DNA of 64,000 bases from Purshia tridentata (taxonomy: Eukaryota; Streptophyta; Magnoliopsida; Rosales; Rosaceae): the NCBI GenBank assembly GCA_003254885.1, contig QANT01007968.1, positions 1-64,000 on the forward strand, written 5' to 3'. The notes under the pieces were generated by a model. It was not told the DNA's origin. It was given only the letters and a program-made list of their open reading frames with translations, and ran no database searches. Both the position numbers and the translations under genes were made by a program. Shown piece by piece: positions 1-9,271 of the stretch; the first letter of the stretch is position 1; each line of letters begins with the position of its first letter.

Positions 1-35
1 AAAGGGTGGAAGAGCTTGAGATATAAATAACATAT

Positions 36-571
36 TAGGGGTGGGCGCTGGGCGGGGTGGATCGGGTGGGAGCTCAACCCGCCACCACCCACATAGTTAA
101 TGGGCGGGGCGGTTGCAAGTTAATCGGGGAGCGGGTTGGTAGCGGGTGAGCCGTTTAGGAATAGTGAAAATTAAAGAGGGTGAGGGTGAGTTTATATGCA
201 TGCCAACCTCCCAAAATTGAAGCAAATTATTTATGTATATGCTTAGTATAATGTTAATGACCCCCTTTCACCCATAAAAAAGGACTTATCTTCTCTCCAA
301 AGTATGGAAATAATATTTCTTAAAGAATATAAGTAAGGAAAGTGATGAATAAAGTAATTATGTAAATATATAATAATTTTACTAGCTCTTAACTCTTGTA
401 AAATATATTCATCATATTTCCTATATTGCATAATCGGTTAAACGGGTGGTGATGGGCGGTGAAGGAGGAAACCCAAATCCGAGCCGTCGACTATTGGGTG
501 GATCGGGTGAAGACTAAACGGGTGGCGGTTCGGGCGGTAAATGGTGGTGGGCGGGTTAATGCCCACCCCTA
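36..571. mobile_element. Non-autonomous hAT-like DNA transposon
   Basis: The element begins TAGGGGTGGGC and ends with the exact inverse GCCCACCCCTA. It is flanked on both sides by the same 8-bp sequence, taacatat, at 28-35 and 572-579. An 8-bp target duplication plus short terminal inverted repeats is the hallmark of the hAT superfamily. Both ends are GC-rich and carry repeated CGGGTGG-type subterminal motifs, while the middle (about 170-430) is AT-rich and unrelated. No transposase reading frame is present, so it would have needed an autonomous partner. The perfect duplication suggests a fairly recent insertion. Confidence 0.85.
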
Positions 572-623
572 TAACATATCTAACAAATGCGGTAAATGGT
601 GGTGGGCGGGTTAATGCCCACCC
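534..623. repeat. Direct duplication of hAT-like 3' end
   Basis: The 35 bases at 534-568, inside the right end of the hAT-like element, recur identically at 589-623 just outside its target-site duplication. The second copy has no matching left end, so it is an end fragment rather than a second element. It may derive from template slippage or aberrant transposition. Confidence 0.85.
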
Positions 624-650
624 TTAGCTAAGATGGGAAGAAGGTAGATT

Positions 651-738
651 AGTCATAAGTGAAAACATTTTTTTTTGGTCCAAGAAGTCACAAGTGAAAG
701 CTTTTTTTTTTTGTCTAAAAAGTCATAAGTGAAAAATT
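651..738. repeat. 35-bp tandem repeat, about 2.5 copies
   Basis: The phrase agtcataagtgaaa (one variant with cacaag) recurs at 651, 686 and 721, giving a 35-bp period. Each unit contains a T-run. No coding or structural role is visible. Confidence 0.7.
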
Positions 739-913
739 TATCCCTGACAAAAATAATAGGATTAGTAAGAAATAAGTTTCCTCTTATAACAAATTTATCT
801 TCTTCCTGTATTTAAGTTAGAAGACACTTTCATCTTCTTTCTTAAATATACATAAATATAACTATTTAACATATCCAATCATATGCATCAAATTAACAAG
901 CCTAAAAGTTTAT

Positions 914-2869
914 GAGCATCTTCAAAAGACTCTTCAAATAAAAAATTCTTCATTTTTTAAAGAGAGAAAAGAGTATTTTAGGCTTTAAGAGACTCTCCAA
1001 AATAAATATTCAATTGAAAATTCAATTTCTTTCTCTTCAAATCTAGAACTCTCTTTGCTCTCTTCAAATATTAGTGGCATTTAATTTTAGGACAATGCTA
1101 GAGTGCCATAATAACATGGAATTAACATGTCAATTAAATTATTTATATATCTATATATTTTCCACATAAGCATTTTAAAAGACTAATATATCCTCATTTA
1201 AAATTCTATAAAACATAAATTAAATCACAAAAGAAAAAAAATTTAAAAAATATCTCATGACAAAATTATAAACCTCTAAACGTTTTCTTAAAAAAAAAAA
1301 ATTCCCCAATTTTAGAGAAAAAAAAAAATACTCAATCCAATTATTTAGTTTAGAATTTAGGTTCTGTTCGATATCCTACAAGTATACAGAATGAATGTAA
1401 TATAGTATATGAAAAAAGATTGTCATACCCATCAGGTTTTTTTAATCTAACTTAAGAAATTAAATTCCTCATTTAGATCTAACAAAAATAAAATAAACAC
1501 GACTTGAACATTGGTAGACATTTAATTAGAGTAAGGCCTATAATGTGAGACTCATCGATCAACAGCTTGTGACTGATTATATTTAGAAAATTTATTTAAT
1601 ACAATACTCATCTCATTGTATGCAAATGTATTTTGAAATGCATATAACATATAACTTTGCTAATTTGCGCACAAACCAGCTTTTTGACCTATATGTACTC
1701 AAATAGCCATAACTTTTCCTAGAAAAATGCAAATCATGATCCGTAAAATTCTACAAGAAGCTAACATCTGTATCTTTTCAGCGATATAAGGCTTATCATC
1801 CCGTTTGCTCCAAGGAGGTGCAGTTTAATCCCAGAAGAAGGCTGATCTGCCTAGAAATTCCTAACTCCCAAAATATCAAAGTGTCCCTTTTTTATTTATT
1901 TTCTTTTCTTTGCTCTTCAACCTATAAAAACATATAAAACTAAGTTAAACTAAACTAGATTTACTTAAAAACGTAACAGGAATTCAAGAACAAGAGTATA
2001 AAATATATAAAATAATAGTCAGATTAGATTCTAGCATGGGTGGGGGGTGGGTGGGTTTGTTAAAAAATGTGCTATGGGTTTAATTTACTATGTAGGGCTA
2101 AAGGATGGGTGAAGCTTCTAAAATATTTTAAGATGAGTTGCTTTGTATAGCAATTAGACATGAGTGATTATTGATTTTTAATGACTTTGTTGTTTATGGT
2201 TTTCCTCTTTCATTAAGAAATTCATTGCTTTTGCAATTTGTTTGTCTTTTTTACATTACATTTTAAGGATTCTTTTTTTACAAGAAGATATACAACATAT
2301 ACGCTAGCCTTTTATATTAGAAGATATGCAGAAATATGTTTGGGTAAAGCCATAGAGCTCAAGCAGTACTTGCGGAAATGCTATAATTGCAAAAATAAAA
2401 ACAAAAGAATGGTGTGTATTATTTAATTAAGTATAAATTAATTAGGATCATTTAATTTGGCTTGGATAAGATGGTATTTCACTAAATATAATATTAATTT
2501 TATATTAAAAATAGATGGTGATGTGTATAATCACAAAAATAATAAAAGAATGATGTGTAGTATTTTATTTTGCCACATAGGATTATGGCACAAAATACTT
2601 GTGCCATAATGTGGCACAAAATCTTTTCCCTTAATTTTATTTATAATTCCTATAAAATTTTCATTTTCATTTCTTTCGTAATAATTTTTTAGTTGATAAA
2701 TTAAACTTTAAAAATAAATAGTGCCTAAAATAGATATAAATATTTAAAATTAAAAGAGTCTCTTGGAGAGTAAAAAATTTAAGTAGCAAATATCACTCTT
2801 TAAATTGCCATATAGGTCATCAAATGTGAATTTAAAAAATGATTTTGCTAAAGTTGTTTAGAGATGCTC
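914..2869. mobile_element. MITE with GAGCATCT ends, interrupted by a second element
   Basis: The left end GAGCATCTTCAAAAGACT and the right end, whose complement reads GAGCATCTCTAAACAACT, form imperfect inverted repeats. An inner motif, AGAGACTCTCCAA-like, also occurs near both ends in inverted orientation (about 985 and 2755). Without the nested insertion at 1090-2630 the element would be roughly 400 bp with no coding capacity. The target duplication is not clear, so I do not assign a superfamily. Confidence 0.55.
1090..2630. mobile_element. Mutator-like non-autonomous element, nested
   Basis: This 1,541-bp segment is bounded by identical 9-bp direct repeats ttaatttta at 1081-1089 and 2631-2639. 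Its ends GGACAATGCTAGAGTGCCA and (complement of the right end) GGGAAAAGATTTTGTGCCA match at about 12 of 19 positions. A 9-bp target duplication points to the Mutator superfamily. No open frame resembling a MULE transposase is present. It lies inside the GAGCATCT-ended MITE and is therefore the younger of the two insertions. Confidence 0.7.
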
Positions 2870-2932
2870 TAAGTTAAGTTAAGCTATATTATTAGGTAGG
2901 GACTAAAGAAGGGAATTAATTAAAGAGTGCGG

Positions 2933-4660
2933 CTATATGCACACTCTTTTTATTCTTACTAGATATTCAATATGATTATCCATTAATGACACCCTTTTCG
3001 TGCTCTTCCATTTTTCAACGTTTGGTGCTTCCACCAAATTTGCACCTGGGTCAACAAGGAAATTTTCTTCTGTTTTCTTTGTATCAGAAGCCAACCACAA
3101 TGCCATGTCTCGAATGACATCATGCATTTTTACCTTACTTCCCTCATAATGCGCTTCCAACAAACATGCACTAAGAAGAGTATCTATGATATCATAAGTC
3201 TCATTTTGTGCTTCCTCTACATTTGCATTGTCATGCAGTATTTCCTCACACATCCAGCAATATGATATATCATCTCTATATAGGTAACAATCTTCGGGAA
3301 ATAATGCAAAATATAAGAAGCATGATTTGACTTTCTCACTTGGTAGATTATCATAAGTAAACTTTAAAAGAGAGAACACTTTTTCCATGCCTGAAAACTT
3401 GAAGGCATCTTTCTTTAAAACTTGAATTGCATATTTCCATGCTTGATGAGTCTTCATGCAAGCCATGGCCCTACCAACTGTAATTAGTGAAAGTGGCAAA
3501 CCACCACACTCTTTTGCCACAGTTTGAGCAATATCTAAAGGAATATTAACAAGGGTTTCTTTCCCAACCTTCTGTTGAAACAATTCCCATGCTTTGTCCC
3601 ATGCCAAACACTCCACTTTTATCTTCTTGTGAGCATCCATATGACCACATAATTCGTCGGAACGAGTTGTAAAGACAATCTTGGACTTGTTTTGTTCACC
3701 AGAAATATTAGGAAGCCCTATTTTGGCTATATCAACCTGCTCCCATGTATCATCTAATAACAACACAAACTTCTTTTCGCTCAAGACCCTGAGGATATCT
3801 TCAGCCTTTTCATGCTGCTCTTTTAGCATCCATGTGTCACCAGAAAGCCCAATCTTCTTACCAATTTGAGCTTGAATACTTTCACGTCTATATTTCTGGG
3901 AGACCACTACCCAGATCACAAGACTGAAATCTTGACGAGTTTGGACCAACTTGTTATTGATTTGGGTTAGGAGGGTGGTCTTGCCCACCCCTCCCATCCC
4001 ATATACACCAATTATCCCCACTTGCTCATCTTCAATGTGCCTCCAAACGTTATCAAGCATCGATTCCATGCCCACAGTAGGCACAACATGTATAGAGCTG
4101 ACTACAGGGGCAGGTACACTTTGAGCCACATCTTCAAAAACTCCATCGCTCTTTAAATCAGCCACTCGCACCAACATTTTACCAACTTTTTTTCCGTAGC
4201 TGTAGCTGGACATGTAGTTCTTGGAACAGTAACCTCCGCAGCATAATTTCTCAATTTCTTGATTGCCATCATTTACAACTTGATTGACTTCAGTTTCAGT
4301 AGACTCCACACTTGAAATCCACCACTGTACATGGTCTGACTGCTTCATAAATGGATTCTCCTCAGCTACGACCACCCTTCTCTTCACATCATTCATTATG
4401 GACTCTAATTCTTGCAAAGAAGTTTTCAGAGCTTCAAGGTTTTCTTCAAGCTTACGTACATGTTTTGCTTGTTGCATAGTGGAATTGCAGCAGCCAGAAA
4501 CAATGGCATCGCACGGTAAAGAGACCGAGAAGATGTTACCCATGCTTGCAGATCGAAAAAAATGAGTGTCAACTTTTTTTTGAGAGGAAAAGTTGTAGAT
4601 GGGTTCCCAAAATTCAAAACCCTTCAACTGGATCTTTGCTACTTGCGAGCTTGAGGACAT
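2933..4660 (-). CDS. RPS5-like CC-NBS disease resistance protein, truncated (no LRR)
   Basis: The single open frame encodes 575 residues of a coiled-coil NLR, an intracellular immune receptor that binds ADP/ATP. Counting from the first ATG, the RPS5-type N terminus MGNIFSVSLPCD starts at residue 40 (base 4543), the P-loop GMGGVGKTT is at 221-229, Walker B LLLDDTW near 300-306, the TTR motif near 331, GLPL at 387-390 and MHD at 512-514. Family members normally run to about 850-900 residues with a C-terminal LRR, but here the frame ends just after the ...SLMDNHIE segment that precedes the LRR. The last codons match repeat-like DNA, not the family. The ATG at 4543 is the start expected from RPS5 homologues and would expose Gly2 for N-myristoylation; the ATG at 4660 adds 39 residues unlike the family. 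A TATA-like tract lies at 4711-4722. It could be a functional CN-type protein or a decaying gene. Confidence 0.85.
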   Translation of the reverse strand: MSSSSQVAKIQLKGFEFWEPIYNFSSQKKVDTHFFRSASMGNIFSVSLPCDAIVSGCCNSTMQQAKHVRKLEENLEALKTSLQELESIMNDVKRRVVVAEENPFMKQSDHVQWWISSVESTETEVNQVVNDGNQEIEKLCCGGYCSKNYMSSYSYGKKVGKMLVRVADLKSDGVFEDVAQSVPAPVVSSIHVVPTVGMESMLDNVWRHIEDEQVGIIGVYGMGGVGKTTLLTQINNKLVQTRQDFSLVIWVVVSQKYRRESIQAQIGKKIGLSGDTWMLKEQHEKAEDILRVLSEKKFVLLLDDTWEQVDIAKIGLPNISGEQNKSKIVFTTRSDELCGHMDAHKKIKVECLAWDKAWELFQQKVGKETLVNIPLDIAQTVAKECGGLPLSLITVGRAMACMKTHQAWKYAIQVLKKDAFKFSGMEKVFSLLKFTYDNLPSEKVKSCFLYFALFPEDCYLYRDDISYCWMCEEILHDNANVEEAQNETYDIIDTLLSACLLEAHYEGSKVKMHDVIRDMALWLASDTKKTEENFLVDPGANLVEAPNVEKWKSTKRVSLMDNHIEYLVRIKRVCI

Positions 4661-4707
4661 TAGGATAAGTTAAGGAATTGCCAACTTGCAATAAATTTAT
4701 GGATTAC

Positions 4708-4722
4708 AATATTATATATATG
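4708..4722 (-). promoter_or_regulatory. Possible TATA box of the NLR gene
   Basis: On the minus strand this tract reads catatatataatat, about 50 bases before the outer ATG (4660) and 165 before the family-type ATG (4543). AT-rich tracts are common here, so this is weak evidence. Confidence 0.3.
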
Positions 4723-6467
4723 GTCCAAAAGTCGATTTTGGTGCGCTGATTATATGATTTTCTAAGACCTACTTGTTATAAACAATATTTTTCAGTATAT
4801 TGTTCAGTTGGTGGGAAGTTAATTTTTGCATTCTCTTGAAGTTTGCTTTACTAGTTCTTCGATCAATTTTGACACAATATATATTTATCTCATTGTGTCA
4901 TATGGAAAGACCACACATTCCGGTGTCGGACAACAAAATTTAAATTGGTCTCCTTAACCAAAAAAATACTACGTATGCATTGCTTCAATATTTGAAAAGG
5001 AAAAATGTAATATTTACTTATTTGAAACGTACAGAAACTTTTAGATGCTAATCCAAATTAAAATGTACAACTATCAATAGGTTTGTATATTTAATTTTAC
5101 TCATTTACACCTTCATGTAATAATGAAAGTGTCCCTTATTTTATGTCTATTGTTCCTAATTCCGGGAAAAATTATTGTATACATCTGTATTATGAACAAG
5201 ACATCCAATTCACATGTTATAATATGAGTAATTGTTACCTAATCTTGATTCTTGATAACAAAGTTGGCTTTGTTAAAAAAAAAAAACCAAAAAAGAAAAA
5301 AAAAAGAATCTTGTGCATAGTCTTTATATATATTATATATTATAATTTCTAGTGCACCAATTTTTATTTGTAACAATAAAATAACTATTATTATTTATTA
5401 AATTAGTCTAGCTTTATTGATTTAATCTCCGACTATCTCTATGTTTTTCCAGTTTTGATTGATTGCTTTTGGCCATTCAACCCCGACTATGCTGCCTGAT
5501 ATCAAGTAGCATTCCTTTGTAATCTGAGCCATCAAGGATCGGATGATGATGAACAAGGGGCAGCCCAAACCCCAAAGTCAACTCCTCATATATATATAGT
5601 CAACCCTTTATGCTCACTTATATATACATATACTAGTTTTTTGTTACCAGCATTGATTTTTTTTAAAATTTAATTAAAATTTTAATAATTTATTTATTTT
5701 AGAATAATAATAGTGAGAAAGTAAATTGTTAAAAATAAGGGAGTAATTTTTTTTTCAAATTATTTTATTTTACTTTTTATTCTTTGTTAATAAATAATGT
5801 TATTAATATTTATTTTGTAAATGGAGATATTTTTAAAAATCATAAATTTAATTATTCTATTCACTTTTTGGTTTTATATATATAGATTACACACTTTTTT
5901 AATTAATTTGTGAAATTACAAAAATCACCTAATGTGAAATGACCAAAAAGGACGTAAAAAAAATAAAACAAAAACTGGAACCAACCGCCGGTGACGAGGT
6001 GGTCGGATCACACACCTTCCTCTCTTCTCCTCCTCCCCCTCTCTCTTGGCCTCTTTCTCTTTCTCTCTCTTTCCTTCCTCTCTCTTCACACTCCCTTTGT
6101 CGGACGGAAACAAGAGAAAAGATAAAGGGAGGAGAGAGAGAGAGTACGTGGCAAGAGGTGTGCTGCAGTGCGGATATGATGCCAGCGATGAAGACCGCGG
6201 TATAGGCCAGGCCACCCTTATTGGGACCACAGAGGCTGATTTCAAATTTTTTTTTTCACTTAAAAATTCTCTTTTTTTAAGTAGGGGTATTTTCAGAAAT
6301 GTGAGGATGTTTAAAGAGAAATTATAAAGTAAACTGGGTGTGTAGTGAGAAGACGGTGTGAGGTGAGAAAAACAAGGGTGTGCATATAACAGTCCTCTAA
6401 TTAAATGATTTGTTTTTTTTTTTTGGTCTATAATTAAATGAATAGTTGGATATGGAACCATCTCAAT
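4723..6467. other. Intergenic region with CT/GA-rich, more GC-rich island
   Basis: No gene is supported. Most of it is AT-rich. Bases about 5970-6240 stand out as CT/GA-rich and more GC-rich, containing overlapping short frames on both strands that look like composition artefacts. The right part (about 6372-6410) shares a motif with the tail of the truncated NLR gene, so this may be a transposon copy of unknown class. Confidence 0.5.
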
Positions 6468-6476
6468 TTATATAAG
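6468..6476 (+). promoter_or_regulatory. TATA box of the intact reductase gene
   Basis: The sequence ttatataag lies about 75 bases upstream of the ATG at 6550, a typical plant promoter spacing allowing a short 5' UTR. Confidence 0.5.
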
Positions 6477-6549
6477 CTGGACTAGTCTTGGTGCAGATTG
6501 CGAGAAACCAACAATTAATTGCAGAATTACTCAAAGAGTTGCAATATTA

Positions 6550-8214
6550 ATGGAGAAGATTAGTACTGGCTGCAAGGTATGCGTTACAGGAGGTGCAGGC
6601 TACATTGGCTCTTGGCTTGTCAAGAAGCTTTTAGAGAAAGGATACACTGTCCATGCAACACTCAGAAACTTGGGTACGTTTATATATGTTTTTGTTTCTT
6701 TCTCTTTCTCTCAGATTTTATCTCTCTCATAAAACCAATTGATTTGCTTAATTTTGTGAGATATTCACAGATGATGTGTCCAAGGTAAGCCTTCTAAAGA
6801 GCTTGCCTGAAGCAGATGCAAGACTGGTGCTGTTTAAAGCTGATATATACAATCCAAAAGAGTTTGAGGATGCAATTGAAGGTTGTGAGTTTGTTTTCCA
6901 TGTAGCAACTCCCTTACAACACACACAAAACTCCCAGGTTGGCCCTTCGATCATGACCATGAATTGCTCTCTTTCACTCACTGTTACAGAGTCAGATTTG
7001 AACTCTGTGTATTTTGTGTCCTTATTCGTGTTATCGGATCATGTTAACAATTATCACCCTTTAATATATATGACAAAATTAGCAGTACAAGAACACAACT
7101 GAAGCTTCTATAGCGGGGGCAAGAAGCATTGCAGAGTCTTGTCTTAAATCAGGAACGGTGAGGAAGCTAATCTACACCGCTTCTGTGGTTGCTGCATCTC
7201 CATTGAAAGATGATGGGAGTGGTTTTGGAGACTCCATTGATGAAACATGTTGGACTCCTCTCAGTCTTTCATTTGCTTGTTCTAATGACCACCTGAAGGT
7301 ACCTAAATCTCCTAGCTTAACCATCCATCTATTAGTCCTTTAAAATTCAAAGTTCAGGCAATTTTTTCTGGTGGGGACAGAGAAGTATAACAGGCTGCCT
7401 ACTTCAGTTTCTTTGAGACATTTTAATGGCGCAAATTTTGTTATGTGGGGTGACAGACCGCACTCGCCCCTACATAGATCCTCCATTGCTTGCATGATTT
7501 AAATATGCTTGAACAAGAACTATTTGCCTACTAGTCACTCAAATTTTTCATAGAATCATTGTGGTACTATATTATTGCAGGCCTATTTAGATTCAAAGAC
7601 ACTGGGAGAGAAAGAAATCTTGAACTATGGGAACAACAAAAATAGTGGACTGGAGGTTGTGACCCTGGCCAGTGGCCTTGTGGGAGGGGATGCACTTTTA
7701 CCATTCACACCCTTGAGTGTGGCTGCTTTCATTTCTCAGCTTACAGACAATGCAATTTTGTACAATTCACTGAGGTTTTTAGAGGAAGTACTTGGGAAAA
7801 TCCCAATAATACACATAGATGATGTTTGTGAGGCTCATATCTTCTGCATGGAGAATGCTTCAGTAAATGGTAGATTCTTATGCGCAAGCTCCTTTGTTTC
7901 ATCTGCAGAAATTGCTAGTTACTATCAACATTACTTGGGATTTCAAGTGAAGCAAGAGTAAGTAACTCATCTTTCTTTTGTTTCCTTTTTCCCCATTTTC
8001 AATTTTCAAAAGAAATGTTGCAAAAGCTAAATCCAAATTAATTTTCAAGTTTGATGGGATTCTGGAATTGGGTTTCAGGTATTTGGATGGACCAACAAGG
8101 GAAATTGTCTGGGGTTCTAAAAAACTTACTGAGAAAGGTTTTATATTCAAGTACGATACCAAGAAGATATTAGATGATTGCACAAGGAGTGCAAAGAATA
8201 GGGGTGACCTCTAA
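6550..8214 (+). CDS. Vestitone/anthocyanidin reductase-like NADPH-dependent reductase (extended SDR)
   Basis: Five exons fit canonical GT-AG junctions: 6550-6673, 6771-6937, 7086-7298, 7581-7957 and 8079-8214, giving 338 residues, the usual length for the DFR/ANR/vestitone reductase group. The N-terminal Rossmann motif TGGAGYIG lies at residues 13-20 and the catalytic Y-x3-K (YLDSK) at 170-174. The C terminus ([15 protein letters not shown]) matches the substrate-domain end of vestitone reductases. Family members reduce flavonoid or related carbonyls in the cytosol using NADPH. The exact substrate cannot be read from sequence, and this is probably a relative rather than a true anthocyanidin reductase. 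Its intron positions and phases are shared with the decayed copy 1 kb downstream, showing tandem duplication. No disabling change was seen. Also possible: cinnamoyl-CoA reductase-like or tetraketide reductase-like activity. Confidence 0.88.
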
Positions 8215-9271
8215 GAACAACTGGTTCTGCCATGTAGTTTATGGGTTTTTATTCTTGTAGCTAGAATTGAAGAAAGTTTCAATTTGAATTTACATTCCAA
8301 CTTCAAATTATGGTATGTTCTATTGATATATTTGCACATGGCTTTGATAGTGAGTGCAAGTGAGAAATTCAGTATGAAATGTTTTCTTAGCATGGTATCA
8401 AGAGTATGGGTTGGTATGCTGCTACAATTGTCCTGTTTTTGGCTCTTCTTTTCTGCTGTGTTTTCCCACTAGTTGGAACTTGGAACCTGTTCTCTGCACT
8501 AATGCATTAGCCAAGCAAGCCGAAGTAGAGTTGACAATTTCAAACATGACACGACAACATAAATGGCATACAACATCAGATTAGCGAATTTGAGTTGATT
8601 ATTACTTGACAGTTGACACCAAGCGGCAGAACTTCAATGTGTATATATGTATGAGATGCAGAACTTGTATCCTTGCTTCCCTTTTTTTTTTCTGAGACAC
8701 CAAGGGGCATGTAACATGCCTCTGGCAATGGCAATATGGCATTGCCTGATATTAAACTTTGTGTTAATTTTTGGCATCATAGTCGATGTTGGCACGTAGT
8801 CATTAGTCATAGCCCGAAAATTCCGCAATTGAAAAACAAGACTGGTGCTAAACAGAACAACCGCGCAGAACGCGGCACTGCTTCCGGACATGCAATCTTG
8901 CTAATGTGCCAAACACAAAAACAAACCATTTAATTATTAATGTATGTATTGAAAATGTTGATGAAAATTAAAAATTGTTTGGAGTTTTGGGCAATTCCAA
9001 CTGTCCTCATATATCAGTTTGGAATACCAGACGGTCAAGTCAAAGAAGCTATACCGCAAGTTATTAAATATTGAAATGTAACATCGAACAAAGAAAGAGT
9101 TCTATTTTGATAGTCGGTTTCATCTACATAGATAGATATATACTCTATTCAATATCTGGTAATCAGTGAGACTGTGACAAAGAATTGAATTTAAATACAC
9201 TGTTGGAATTCCCCAGAACCAAAGAATTAAACTTTGGATTTGGGTTGCCTAATTTGCTGCTTGATTTGCAA
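8215..9271. other. Spacer between the tandem reductase copies
   Basis: About 1 kb of AT-rich DNA. It should hold the 3' UTR of the intact copy and the former promoter of the decayed copy. No open frame longer than chance and no clear repeat boundary was seen. Confidence 0.6.

Noticed and set aside
5925-6461. 178-codon minus-strand frame opposite the CT-rich island
   Set aside because: Low-complexity composition (CT/GA-rich) keeps several frames open on both strands, and no family motif is present.
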